DNA of 64,000 bases from Leptotrichia sp. oral taxon 223 (GCF_013394795.1 NZ_JABXYU010000001.1:1736001-1800000), one strand, 5' to 3'. Counted from the first letter of the stretch, positions 1-8,060 are shown. Notes: generated by a model from the sequence alone, not told the origin. Made by a program: numbers and translations.

Positions 1-97
1 AAATGTAAAAGTTAATTATTTTACTCAAGCAATATATTTATTTTTACTGTTCAATTGAAATTAAAATATAAATAATAAATGATAATTAGGAGGAAAA

Positions 98-514
98 ATG
101 CATATAGAAAACGTTGGTGAATATTTGAAGAAGAATGGAATAAAACCTTCAGTACAAAGAATGAAGATATTTCAATATCTACTAGATCATCATACACATC
201 CAACGGTTGATGATATTTTCCAAAGTTTATCTCCTGAAATGCCGACTTTATCAAAAACTACAGTATATAATACATTAAACATATTCGTCAGTAATAATAT
301 TATTCAAGAAATCATAATAGAGGAAAATGAAGTGAGATATGATGTAGTTACAGAGGATCATGGACATTTCAAGTGTAAATCTTGTGGAGAAATAATTGAC
401 TTTGATGTAAATTTATCAGAATTTGATTTGTCAAAATTGGGCAATGTGGAAATTGATGAAATACATTTCTACATAAAAGGTACTTGTGAAAAATGTTTAG
501 AAAAGAAAAACTAA
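98..514 (+). CDS. perR: PerR-like Fur-family metalloregulator
   Basis: A 138-residue Fur/PerR-family repressor. The N-terminal half is the winged helix (about residues 5-80). The C-terminal half carries the metal sites: His34, Asp82, His88 and His90, and two CxxC pairs (Cys93/96 and Cys130/133) for structural zinc. An aspartate (Asp101) lies five residues after Cys96, where B. subtilis PerR has its metal-ligand Asp104 and Fur has glutamate, so peroxide sensing is preferred over iron sensing. AGGAGG sits 6 bases before the ATG. The next gene downstream is ferritin, a typical PerR/Fur target, 45 bases away, so the two are probably cotranscribed. The family is certain; PerR over Fur is inference. 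Confidence 0.88.
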   Translation: MHIENVGEYLKKNGIKPSVQRMKIFQYLLDHHTHPTVDDIFQSLSPEMPTLSKTTVYNTLNIFVSNNIIQEIIIEENEVRYDVVTEDHGHFKCKSCGEIIDFDVNLSEFDLSKLGNVEIDEIHFYIKGTCEKCLEKKN

Positions 515-559
515 GATTAGAAAATAATTATTAAAATAGAATTTGGAAGTGAAGAGAAT

Positions 560-1057
560 ATGAAACTAAACAAAGAATTAGAAATCTTGTTAAATAATCA
601 AATAAATATGGAGCTAGCGGCATCGTATCAATATCAGGCTATGGCTGCATATTTTGATGACAGAGCATTGGAAGGATTTGCCAAATGGATGGATAACCAG
701 GCAAAAGAGGAAGTTGAACATTCAAGAAAATTTTACAGTTATGTTTTAAAAAGAAATGGAAAAATTGAATTTTTTGGACTGGATAAACCTAAAATGGATT
801 TTACATCAGTGAAGGAAGTATTTGAAGCTGCTCTTGCACATGAGGAAGCTGTAACAGCCTCTATCGAAAACATTCACAAACTTGCAAGAGAACTGGGAGA
901 TTATGGAGCAGAAGTGTTCTTGAATGAATTTGCCGAAGAACAGGAAGAAGAGGAGGAACAAGTTCAAAAATTAATTGATAAAATTGTTTCGCTTAATGTT
1001 GATAATAATAGTGCTACATTATATTTATTAGACAAGGAAATGGGAACAAGAGAATAA
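560..1057 (+). CDS. ftn: Ferritin (non-haem iron storage)
   Basis: A 165-residue bacterial ferritin that would assemble into a 24-subunit shell, oxidise Fe(II) and store iron in the cytoplasm. Length and four-helix pattern match FtnA. Ferroxidase ligands are visible as Glu18 and the Glu51/His54 pair on helices A and B, with further acidic residues on helices C and D. The helix D region is unusually acidic (a run of glutamates around residues 131-138), but without any length change against the family. It lies directly downstream of the PerR-like gene and is followed by a bidirectional terminator. Co-regulation by peroxide or iron is inferred from the neighbour. Confidence 0.92.
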   Translation: MKLNKELEILLNNQINMELAASYQYQAMAAYFDDRALEGFAKWMDNQAKEEVEHSRKFYSYVLKRNGKIEFFGLDKPKMDFTSVKEVFEAALAHEEAVTASIENIHKLARELGDYGAEVFLNEFAEEQEEEEEQVQKLIDKIVSLNVDNNSATLYLLDKEMGTRE

Positions 1058-1205
1058 GCAGGCGTATAATTTGGCAATTATATAATATAAAGTGGTTTTT
1101 CAAAAATGGCTAAGTATGCACGATTTGAGGAGGGCATGATAAAAGTATTTAGCTGTTTTTTCAAAACTCTAAAAAATTTTAAAATTGACAAAAGTAAAAG
1201 AAAAA

Positions 1206-1255
1206 AACCTATTTACTAAGAATTAAAATAAACTTTAGCAATAGGTTATTTTTTT
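1206..1255. terminator. Bidirectional terminator between ferritin and nadR
   Basis: AACCTATT at 1206-1213 pairs with AATAGGTT at 1240-1247, extended inward by a CTAA/TTAG pairing. The plus strand continues into a run of Ts and the minus strand reads into Ts as well. It therefore serves both the plus-strand ferritin unit and the minus-strand nadR gene, whose stop codon lies at its edge. Confidence 0.8.
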
Positions 1256-2366
1256 ATATAAAAGTATCTGCTATTTTCTGAAGCTCAGAGTTATCAGCGC
1301 CATCCAAATATGCCTTTATAATATGTTTACAAGCCAGATATCTTTTTTCATAGCTGCTTGACTTTACTGTAATGTATTGAATGCCGTATTCCTTATACAG
1401 TTCCTTCAGTAAATTCTGAAATTTTCCACGTCTGTCATCATCCCCAATTGAACGCAGCCCATCGTTTACCCAGGCAACATTATTTTCAAGTAAAATTGTC
1501 AAGTCAAATCTGTAATTTTGCACAAATTCACGAACTATAGGATTGTCCCGCTTCTCATAAGTTAGGCAAAAGGCTAGGGTGGCTATATAGTCTGTATCAA
1601 TTAATGCAAATTTATTGGCATTTCTCGCAGCATACAGAACATTTGACTGATGTCCAAAAACGATTTTTTCATAGTCAGAATATTGCAATGATTCTTCATC
1701 CCCGCCCAGTTTTTCAAAAACATATTCACGTCCGTATTCCCAAGCGGAAGTTGTATTGAAAACATTTGCAAGTTTGTCTATCATTACGCTTTTTCCACTG
1801 CTTTCCCCGCCGCAGATTGTAATAATAGGGATTAGATGCTCCCTTACTTCACGTGGCAGAAATTCCCAGTATTTGCTTGGATTTTCCCGTATCTGCTTTG
1901 AATTTACGTTGTATTCAATATAGTTTTTGTCAATTGATTTCGTTTCAGAACCAAAATGCTTTAAATTGTATTCCTTATCTCCATCTCGGTTGCTTATGAA
2001 AATCACATCATTTTTCCAGTCTATTTCTTCTTTATTTTCCAGCTTTTCTCTTTTTTCGATTTCATTTCTTAAGGCTGTCGCCCATTCTTCCCAGTTGTCG
2101 CCTTGTTGGGAATAGTTGTTTTCATCCAGTAAAAAGGATGAAATATTGGGCTGATTTTTAAATGTCTGTTTAACGAAACGCAGTCTGTCCTTTGGTGTGA
2201 TTTCTTTTACAAAACGGGAATTGGAAGTAAGCAAATCGTCAGCATCATCAGAATATGAGATAACGACGTATAATCTGTCTACAATTCCGCTGGCTCTTTG
2301 AATGAAGTTTACATGTCCGATGTGAAGCGGGAAAAACTTTCCGATAATTATTCCTATTTTTTTCAT
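1254..2366 (-). CDS. nadR: NadR-type NMN adenylyltransferase / ribosylnicotinamide kinase
   Basis: A 370-residue two-domain enzyme of NAD salvage. Residues 1-165 form a nucleotidyltransferase domain with the GKFFPLHIGH signature (residues 9-18) and a late SKQIR motif (about 156-160), making NAD from NMN and ATP. Residues 180-370 form a P-loop kinase with GGESSGKS at 186-193, matching the ribosylnicotinamide kinase domain of NadR. There is no N-terminal helix-turn-helix, so it lacks the repressor domain of enterobacterial NadR and should be purely enzymatic. It stands alone, bounded by terminators on both sides. Confidence 0.88.
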   Translation of the reverse strand: MKKIGIIIGKFFPLHIGHVNFIQRASGIVDRLYVVISYSDDADDLLTSNSRFVKEITPKDRLRFVKQTFKNQPNISSFLLDENNYSQQGDNWEEWATALRNEIEKREKLENKEEIDWKNDVIFISNRDGDKEYNLKHFGSETKSIDKNYIEYNVNSKQIRENPSKYWEFLPREVREHLIPIITICGGESSGKSVMIDKLANVFNTTSAWEYGREYVFEKLGGDEESLQYSDYEKIVFGHQSNVLYAARNANKFALIDTDYIATLAFCLTYEKRDNPIVREFVQNYRFDLTILLENNVAWVNDGLRSIGDDDRRGKFQNLLKELYKEYGIQYITVKSSSYEKRYLACKHIIKAYLDGADNSELQKIADTFI

Positions 2367-2428
2367 TGGTTTTGTTTCCTTTTCTAGTTTAGTTTTAATG
2401 GTTTTGCTCCAAAATTATATGTAAAAAA

Positions 2429-2458
2429 ACTTCCATATGTAAATATAGAAGTCTTTTT
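2429..2458 (-). terminator. Terminator downstream of nusB
   Basis: ACTTCCATAT (2429-2438) and ATATAGAAGT (2443-2452) form a 10-position stem with one mismatch and a four-base loop. Read on the minus strand, it is followed by seven Ts. It closes the accB-nusB transcription unit before nadR. The plus strand also has a T-run after the stem, so it could work in both directions. Confidence 0.75.
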
Positions 2459-2493
2459 GTCTGTTATTTGTTTCGTTTAGAATATTCTTCCAT

Positions 2494-2907
2494 TTATTTT
2501 TTTTCTTCTTTAATATTTTGTACTAATTTTGCAAGAATTCCGTTTAAAAAGTCTTTTGTATCATTGTAGGAATATTTTTTTGCAATTTCAAGAACTTCAT
2601 TAATTGCTATTTCGTATCCTACATCTTTTATAGTGATTTCATAAAAAGATATTTTCAGCAAAACTTTTTCTATTGTTCCCAAACGCTCATAAGTCCAACC
2701 GTCCAGCACTTCCCGTATTCTTTCAATTAGAATATTCTGATTTTCAATTATTTCTGTAACATAACTTCTTAAAAAGTCAATTTCTTCATCTTTTTTTAAA
2801 TTTTCTTCACTAATTACATCATTTATTCTTTTGTCAATATTGTTGTCAATTAATTCGTATTCAAAAAGAAGTTTAAATATTTCTTCTCTAATTCCTCTTC
2901 GTGTCAT
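2494..2907 (-). CDS. nusB: Transcription antitermination factor NusB
   Basis: A 137-residue NusB, which with NusE (S10) binds boxA RNA and supports antitermination of rRNA operons. The all-helical protein starts with TRRGIREEIFKLLFEYE, matching the conserved arginine-rich N-terminus, and ends with the GILAKL helix typical of the family. Its start codon overlaps the stop codon of the upstream amaP-like gene by one base, so the two are translationally coupled. The order accB-accC-asp23-amaP-nusB resembles the acc-yqhY-nusB order known in Bacillus. Confidence 0.93.
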   Translation of the reverse strand: MTRRGIREEIFKLLFEYELIDNNIDKRINDVISEENLKKDEEIDFLRSYVTEIIENQNILIERIREVLDGWTYERLGTIEKVLLKISFYEITIKDVGYEIAINEVLEIAKKYSYNDTKDFLNGILAKLVQNIKEEKK

Positions 2908-3557
2908 TAGTTTTCCTTTCCAGATGGGGAAGTATCGTTTTGTGCATCATTTTCGTTTTTTAGATTTGTATTTTCGCCATTACTGTTTTCTTCCTTTTGA
3001 ACAGTTGGGGAATCAATGATTTTCTTTTCAATGATTGTTTCACCTAAAACTTTTTTCAATTTTACTTTACTTTTTTTTACGGTAATTCCAGTTGCCTGAA
3101 AAATGTAGTCAGATAATTTGTTTTGAATATCTGCCAATTTTTCATTTAGGTTATCGACGTTATAAGTGTCTACAGTGGCTTCTATGACGACAGCCTTTCC
3201 GCTTGGATATGACTTTACTTTTGAATTTTTTATAATTTCAAGCCCGCTTAAAAAGTCTTTTGATGTTTCATTTATTGTTTTGATGGAAACTTCAATTTCT
3301 CCATTTTTATTTTTAACTTTTCTATTTTGAGAATATTTTGTTAATTTATTAATGTATGAAAGTGAAAATATAACTAAATAGATAATTGATAATATTCCAA
3401 CCAGAATTTTAAAATTTAGGCTGTTTAAATCAACAAAACTGTCGAGCTGCCCTAAATAGTCAGTCCTAAACAGCATATCTGATACGCTTGAAAATGCAAT
3501 GCTAATAAATCCAAGTATAATAGATAATTTTGCCAAAAATCCTAATATTGCAATCAT
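2907..3557 (-). CDS. amaP: AmaP-like alkaline shock response membrane anchor
   Basis: A 216-residue protein with two N-terminal membrane segments (about residues 5-30 and 50-70), a cytosolic Asp23-like region (about 85-170) and a polar Asn/Glu-rich tail. This is the architecture of AmaP, which tethers Asp23 at the staphylococcal membrane. The asp23-like gene lies just upstream, separated by 160 bases that hold a large hairpin. The C-terminal tail (last 35 residues, rich in Asn, Glu and Ser) is low-complexity. The family call is good; the function in a diderm cell is inference. Confidence 0.78.
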   Translation of the reverse strand: MIAILGFLAKLSIILGFISIAFSSVSDMLFRTDYLGQLDSFVDLNSLNFKILVGILSIIYLVIFSLSYINKLTKYSQNRKVKNKNGEIEVSIKTINETSKDFLSGLEIIKNSKVKSYPSGKAVVIEATVDTYNVDNLNEKLADIQNKLSDYIFQATGITVKKSKVKLKKVLGETIIEKKIIDSPTVQKEENSNGENTNLKNENDAQNDTSPSGKEN

Positions 3558-3654
3558 TAATATGTACTGTCAGAAATATACCATATTTTTATTAATATGA
3601 GAATTAATAGTAAAAATAGTATGCTCTTGCCAGCTTCTCCTTTCTTTTAGATTG

Positions 3655-3705
3655 TGCTCAAACTCCGAATTTGTTTACAAATTTGAAATTAACGGAGCCT
3701 GAGCA
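3655..3705. other. Compound hairpin between asp23 and amaP
   Basis: Outer arms TGCTCA-xx-CTCCG (3655-3667) and CGGAG-xx-TGAGCA (3693-3705) flank an inner AATTTG/CAAATT stem (3668-3673 with 3678-3683, loop TTTA). On the minus strand there is no T-run after it, so it is not a standard terminator of the operon. It could be an RNA processing or attenuation structure setting Asp23 above AmaP/NusB, or a copy of an intergenic palindrome. Confidence 0.55.
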
Positions 3706-3719
3706 TATTATGATTTTTA

Positions 3720-4115
3720 TTATTCTTCAATTTCTGCTGTTTCTGCTACAGTTGCTGGAACAACTTCTTTTTTATCTTCTTTTACAATTTTTTGAATGTA
3801 GACATTAACTTCCTGAACCTTTAATCCTGTCATTTCAGTAATTGCCTTTACTACTCTTGTTTGAATTTCTCCAGCCAATGCAGGTAATTTGTATCCCATT
3901 TTTGCCACGATGTATAAATCTAGCGTGCATTCAGTTTCTCCAACTTCCACTTCAATCCCTTTTCCGCCTGAAGATACATTTTGGAAAAATTTGACAATTT
4001 CATTTTTAGAAGTTCCACCAACAAGGCTGTTTACTCCTTCGATTTCTGATACTACTGATTCTGCGATTGTTGCTACCACTTCCTGTGATATATTTACATT
4101 TCCTAATTCGTTCAT
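3720..4115 (-). CDS. asp23: Asp23/Gls24 family envelope stress protein
   Basis: A 131-residue Asp23/Gls24 (YqhY-like) protein. The family core is visible: an N-terminal ISQEVVATIAESVVSEIEGV helix-strand segment, a central VEVGETECTLDLYIVAKMG strand pair, and the C-terminal VNVYIQKIV strand. YqhY in Bacillus lies beside accB-accC and influences acetyl-CoA carboxylase, which fits its position here 100 bases after accC. A strong AGGAGG lies before the ATG. It probably works with the AmaP-like protein encoded next. Confidence 0.88.
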   Translation of the reverse strand: MNELGNVNISQEVVATIAESVVSEIEGVNSLVGGTSKNEIVKFFQNVSSGGKGIEVEVGETECTLDLYIVAKMGYKLPALAGEIQTRVVKAITEMTGLKVQEVNVYIQKIVKEDKKEVVPATVAETAEIEE

Positions 4116-4154
4116 TTTAATTCCTCCTAATTTTTGTTTTTATCAAATATCAAC

Positions 4155-4182
4155 CAAATTATTTAATAATTTGATTTTTTAT
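4155..4182. other. AT-rich palindrome between accC and asp23
   Basis: CAAATTATT-T-AATAATTTG (4155-4173) is a perfect palindrome followed on the plus strand by a T-rich run. It lies in the 99-base gap between accC and asp23. It may partially terminate antisense transcription or modulate read-through; its role is not clear. Confidence 0.4.
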
Positions 4183-4214
4183 TGATTTATAAAATTTTTA
4201 ACTGGCTTTTTAAA

Positions 4215-5570
4215 TTACTTGCCAAGCGCTTCTTTAAAATGTGTTTCAATAAAGTTTGTATAGATAGTTCCATTCTTAAAGTCCTGATTATCAAGCACCT
4301 TCAAGTGAAATGGTATAGTTGTGTCAACACCTTCTATAATAAATTCCTTTAAGGCGCGTTTCATTCTTGTGATAGCTTCTTCCCTGTTTTTGCCTTTTAC
4401 AATAAGTTTTGCTATCATTGAGTCATAATAAGGCGGGATTTCATAGTTCTGATAAGAATGTGAGTCGATTCTTACTCCAATCCCTCCAGATGGAATGTAT
4501 TTTTCCAGTATTCCAGACGAGGGCAGGAATCCATTTTCAGAATCTTCTGCGTTAATTCTGCATTCTATTACGTGTCCATTAATATTTATATCTTTTTGAG
4601 AAACACTTAATTTTTCTCCTGCGGCTACTCTTATCTGCTCTTTTATCAGGTCAACTCCAGTGATTTCCTCGCTTACTGTATGTTCCACCTGAATTCTTGT
4701 ATTCATTTCCATAAAATAAAAGTTCATGTTTTTATCAACTAGAAATTCCAATGTTCCAACGCTGTCGTAACCGATGCCTTTTGCCAGTTTTGCGGCGAAT
4801 TTTCCCATTTTTTCACGTGTCTTGGCATCAATTCCCGCTGATGGCGATTCCTCTATTAATTTTTGATGCCGTCTTTGAATGGAGCAGTCTCTTTCACCTA
4901 AATGAACCACATTTCCAAATTTATCTCCAACAACTTGTATTTCCACGTGCCTTGGTTCTTCCACATACTTTTCAATATAGACATCTGGATTTCCGAATGC
5001 CGCCTTTGCTTCATTTTGCGCAGCGATGTAATTTTCCACAAGTTCCTTTTCATCGTGGGCGATTCTCATTCCTTTACCGCCGCCGCCGGCAGTGGCTTTT
5101 ATCATAACTGGATAAGTTATCCATTCTGCAACTTTTTTAGCTTCTTCCACATTTGGCACAATTCCGTCTGAACCTTTCGTTATAGGAACTTTATGCTTGA
5201 TGGCAGTTTCCCTTGCTGTTGCCTTATCTCCCATCATATTGATTAATTCAGGTTTTGGGCCAATAAAGACAATCTCGTTTTTGTCACATATTTCAGCAAA
5301 TCTTTGATTTTCTGCCAAAAATCCGTATCCAGGGTGAATGGCTTCACTTCCTGTCATTTGTGCCGCCGAAATAATATTGGGTATTTTTAAGTATGAGTCC
5401 GCACTGCTGGCAGTTCCGATACAGATAGCCTCATCAGCCAGTTTTACGTGAAGTGATTCCTTGTCAGCTTCTGAATAGACTGCAACAGTCGCTATTCCCA
5501 GCTCTCTCGCTGCTCTGATTATCCTAACAGCGATTTCTCCTCTGTTTGCTATTAATATTTTTTTGAACAT
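4215..5570 (-). CDS. accC: Acetyl-CoA carboxylase, biotin carboxylase subunit
   Basis: A 451-residue biotin carboxylase, the ATP-dependent enzyme that carboxylates biotin on the carrier protein in the first step of malonyl-CoA synthesis. The ATP-grasp core shows the glycine loop GGGGKGM (162-168). The EMNTRIQVEH segment (288-297) contains the catalytic Arg292 and Glu296, and the basic QKLIEE segment lies near residue 238. Length and motifs are normal. It lies 120 bases downstream of accB in the same operon. Its intact active site contrasts with the missing biotinyl-lysine in the accB product. Confidence 0.96.
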   Translation of the reverse strand: MFKKILIANRGEIAVRIIRAARELGIATVAVYSEADKESLHVKLADEAICIGTASSADSYLKIPNIISAAQMTGSEAIHPGYGFLAENQRFAEICDKNEIVFIGPKPELINMMGDKATARETAIKHKVPITKGSDGIVPNVEEAKKVAEWITYPVMIKATAGGGGKGMRIAHDEKELVENYIAAQNEAKAAFGNPDVYIEKYVEEPRHVEIQVVGDKFGNVVHLGERDCSIQRRHQKLIEESPSAGIDAKTREKMGKFAAKLAKGIGYDSVGTLEFLVDKNMNFYFMEMNTRIQVEHTVSEEITGVDLIKEQIRVAAGEKLSVSQKDININGHVIECRINAEDSENGFLPSSGILEKYIPSGGIGVRIDSHSYQNYEIPPYYDSMIAKLIVKGKNREEAITRMKRALKEFIIEGVDTTIPFHLKVLDNQDFKNGTIYTNFIETHFKEALGK

Positions 5571-5690
5571 TAATACCTATCCTCCTAAAAGATTTTCTAT
5601 TTTACATATTACAGTTAAACTTTTTAAAAACGAATCCCAAAAGTATTCTGAACGAATTACTAGATTCGTATTTAACAGAAAAACTGTAAA

Positions 5691-6092
5691 TTATACTTCA
5701 ATTTTAAATAATTCCTTTGCAAAATCCACAGCTGAACCGTCTGCAACAAGAATTTCTGTTAAAATGCCGTTTACAGTCGATTTTATCTCGTTATCGATTC
5801 CCATTGTGTTAATCTTTGCAAGAATTTGCCCTTTTTTTACAACTGTTCCTGTTTTTGAGCTTAGTAACTTTATTTTACCTACATTGCGTGATTTTATGAT
5901 TTCTTCTACTGGTAATGCGGGTTTTGTAACTTTTTTTTCTTCTTTTTTTGCTGCCGGTGCCAGATTATTTACAGTATTTACTGTTTCAGAATTTGTTAAT
6001 GTAAGTTTTACTTTTCCATATCTTACTTTAATTTCTGCTAAATCTTCCTTTTTTAGAACTTGCATTAATTCCTGGATATCCTTAAGTTCCAT
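5691..6092 (-). CDS. accB: AccB-like carrier protein lacking the biotin-attachment lysine
   Basis: A 133-residue protein with the layout of BCCP: an N-terminal helix typical of AccB (ELKDIQELMQVLKK), a Lys/Ala/Pro linker (about 45-65) and a C-terminal biotinyl-type barrel (about 70-133). In the barrel hairpin, where BCCPs read AMKMMNEI, this protein reads TMGIDNEI: Gly98 replaces the lysine that receives biotin. The codon is GGA (complement of 5801-5799), and the reading frame is intact on both sides, so this is not a frameshift effect. The thumb segment after the first barrel strand is also shorter than in E. coli. Position before accC says AccB; its biotinylation is doubtful. Confidence 0.85.
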   Translation of the reverse strand: MELKDIQELMQVLKKEDLAEIKVRYGKVKLTLTNSETVNTVNNLAPAAKKEEKKVTKPALPVEEIIKSRNVGKIKLLSSKTGTVVKKGQILAKINTMGIDNEIKSTVNGILTEILVADGSAVDFAKELFKIEV

Positions 6093-6160
6093 GTTCCCTC
6101 CTCATTTTTATTTTATAAATTAAATCTTTCGTTACTATAAAAATCTTTTTTGTATACGTA

Positions 6161-6189
6161 ATTTTATCATATTGTAAGCATTTTTTCAA
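6161..6189 (-). promoter_or_regulatory. Promoter of the accB operon
   Basis: On the minus strand TTGAAA (complement of 6184-6189), a 17-base spacer and TAAAAT (complement of 6161-6166) with a TGA just before the -10 form an extended -10 promoter. It lies about 70 bases upstream of the accB start and drives the accB-accC-asp23-amaP-nusB unit. Confidence 0.7.
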
Positions 6190-6329
6190 TTTTTTCTTTT
6201 TTTAAATCTTACCTTTATTATATCATATTTTCCTTTAAAATTTTATTATTTCCTTTAAAATTTTTCAAAATTTTATCTTTTAGTAAGCAAGTGAACATAA
6301 AAAATCAATTTTAGACGGCAAGATAAAAA

Positions 6330-6359
6330 TTGTTGCAAATAAATGAAAAAAGTTATAAA
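6330..6359 (+). promoter_or_regulatory. Possible promoter of coaE
   Basis: TTGTTG (6330-6335) and TATAAA (6354-6359) are separated by 18 bases. They lie about 110 bases before the preferred coaE start. The -35 is weak. Confidence 0.4.
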
Positions 6360-6471
6360 ATACATTATGTTTTGAAATTTGAAATAACGAGTTTGTAAAA
6401 AAAACAGTTTAGAACATTAAAAAATTTTGAAAAAGGTTTTACTGTGGAAAGGAAGTTTGAGAGAAAGAGAA

Positions 6472-7086
6472 ATGGTTATTGGACTCACGGGTGGAATTGG
6501 GACTGGAAAAAGTACGGTTAGTCAGATTTTACGGGAAAAAGGATATAAGGTTATTGATCTGGACGTGATTTCTCACGAGGTTATCACATTTCCGCAGGTT
6601 ATAGAAAAAATTGCGGAAAACTTTGGGAAGGAAGTTCTGGAAAAGGATAATTTTGGAAATTATGCTGTTTCACGTGAAAAGCTGGGGAAAGTTATTTTTA
6701 AAAATAAGGAAAAAAGACTTGCTTTAAATGCGATTATGCATCCAGAGATTTTACATTTCATGCGGGGAAAAATTTTGGAGTCTAAGGAAGAAAGCGGCAT
6801 TATTTTTGTGGAAATTCAGCTTCTTTTTGAAGTCCAGTGGGAGAAGGAATTTGATTACATCCTGTTAGTCAGTGCAAGTATGGATACACAAATTCAGCGT
6901 GTTTTAAAGCGGGATAACAGAACGCATGAGGAAGCCTTGAATATTATTAATTCGCAGATGTCCTTGGATGAAAAGAAGAAAAGAAGTGATTTTATTATTG
7001 AAAATGATGGAAATATTCAGGATTTGGAAGAAAAAATTGACAAGTTCCTAAAAGAAATAGTATTTGAAAGTAAAAATAGAAATTAA
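6472..7086 (+). CDS. coaE: Dephospho-CoA kinase
   Basis: A 204-residue P-loop kinase that phosphorylates the 3'-hydroxyl of dephospho-CoA, the last step of coenzyme A synthesis. The start at 6472 is chosen because the protein then begins MVIGLTGGIGTGKST with the Walker A at residues 7-14, as in the family; a frame extension to a TTG near 6427 adds 15 residues without homologous character. The substrate-binding DLD motif (IDLDVISHEV) follows, as does the lid region with conserved arginines (RVLKRDNRT). CoA supply links functionally to the divergent acc operon. Confidence 0.9.
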   Translation: MVIGLTGGIGTGKSTVSQILREKGYKVIDLDVISHEVITFPQVIEKIAENFGKEVLEKDNFGNYAVSREKLGKVIFKNKEKRLALNAIMHPEILHFMRGKILESKEESGIIFVEIQLLFEVQWEKEFDYILLVSASMDTQIQRVLKRDNRTHEEALNIINSQMSLDEKKKRSDFIIENDGNIQDLEEKIDKFLKEIVFESKNRN

Positions 7087-7226
7087 TTTTTGTTGCGCAT
7101 GACTTGACAATGCACTGATATTATTTATTGTATATTATTAAAAAATTATAATGAAAGCTTGTTTGAAATACATTGCTTGGAAAAATTGGTAAAAATATAA
7201 AAATGTAAGAATTTAGAGGTGAAAAA

Positions 7227-8027
7227 ATGAAAAAGATATTTATAATACTGGGAATATTTTTGGTAGTGCTTATAGGATGGCTCTCTGTACCGTTTAACAT
7301 TCTTGTGATAGGAGTAGACGCCTATGCAAATCAGCCAACGGAAGGATCGAGAAGTGACGGGCTTATTGTTGTAAGAGTTATACCGTATTTGGCACAGATA
7401 AAAATGATTTCGATACCGCGTGACACTTATGCTGAAATTCCTTGTGAAAATTATAGACAGGATAAAATTACGCATTCCCACCATTTTGGTGGAGTCCAAT
7501 GCACAATAGACGCTGTGGAGAATTTACTTGATACAAAAATTAATTACCATGTGCGATTCAGATTTGAAGATGTTATGAACCTGACAACTTTAATCGGCGG
7601 AGTGGACGTTGTTTCAAACCACACTTTTAATCAGGACTATTTTGATCAGGAGGTGTTCCACTTTAATCAAGGGCAAGTTTACAATTTGCAAGGAAGAATG
7701 GCGCTTGCATATACAAGACATAGAAAAAGCGACACAGCCTTTAAGCGTGACGAGCGTCAAAGACAGGTTATTCAAGGGATTGTCAAGAAAATAGCCGCAC
7801 CATCTGGCTGGAAATACATCCCGCAAGTTTACGGTTATGCAAAGCAGCATATGGACATAGCGGTGAATCCCATTAGAAGCCTGTCGGCATTACCAGCAAT
7901 TCTGATACATCATTCAGATATTGAGCAGCATGAAATTACGGGGGATGGAAAAATGATTAATGGAATCTGGTATTTTATGCCTGATGAAGCTTCGCTGGAA
8001 GATGCAAAGGAAGAATTTAAAAATTAG
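7227..8027 (+). CDS. LytR-CpsA-Psr (LCP) family phosphotransferase
   Basis: A 266-residue protein with one N-terminal membrane helix (about residues 3-22) and an extracytoplasmic LCP domain. The family's conserved run RSDGLIVVRV followed by SIPRDTY supplies the arginine and aspartate residues that bind the polyprenyl-phosphate substrate; GGVDV and the RHRKSD segment are also present. LCP enzymes transfer lipid-linked glycans to peptidoglycan in Gram-positives. In this diderm the acceptor is unknown; the glycan cluster at 26-32 kb and its TagB/F-like enzyme offer a possible donor pathway (inference). GAGGTG lies at correct spacing before the ATG. Confidence 0.85.
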   Translation: MKKIFIILGIFLVVLIGWLSVPFNILVIGVDAYANQPTEGSRSDGLIVVRVIPYLAQIKMISIPRDTYAEIPCENYRQDKITHSHHFGGVQCTIDAVENLLDTKINYHVRFRFEDVMNLTTLIGGVDVVSNHTFNQDYFDQEVFHFNQGQVYNLQGRMALAYTRHRKSDTAFKRDERQRQVIQGIVKKIAAPSGWKYIPQVYGYAKQHMDIAVNPIRSLSALPAILIHHSDIEQHEITGDGKMINGIWYFMPDEASLEDAKEEFKN

Positions 8028-8060
8028 AAAAGCAAAGAATAAAAAAAGAAGAGGTGAAAC

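Larger units (their letters stand above)
6093..6471. other. Intergenic region between divergent accB and coaE
   Basis: About 380 very AT-rich bases. It holds the accB promoter (6161-6189), a tandem repeat of TTTCCTTTAAAATTTT (about 6229-6244 and 6248-6263) and a possible coaE promoter at 6330-6359. No open frame of convincing composition was seen. Confidence 0.6.

Noticed and set aside
1-97. Fur/PerR box upstream of the first gene
   Set aside because: Only partial resemblance (AAATGATAATTA); in such AT-rich DNA this is not convincing.
1136-1219. Small frame of 27 codons with GGAGG upstream, after ferritin
   Set aside because: The ribosome site is too close to the ATG, the frame ends inside a terminator stem, and the peptide has no recognisable character.
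5563-6123. Plus-strand open frame of 186 codons opposite accB
   Set aside because: Composition (Phe/Ser/Thr-rich) is that of a reversed coding strand, and the opposite accB frame is well supported.
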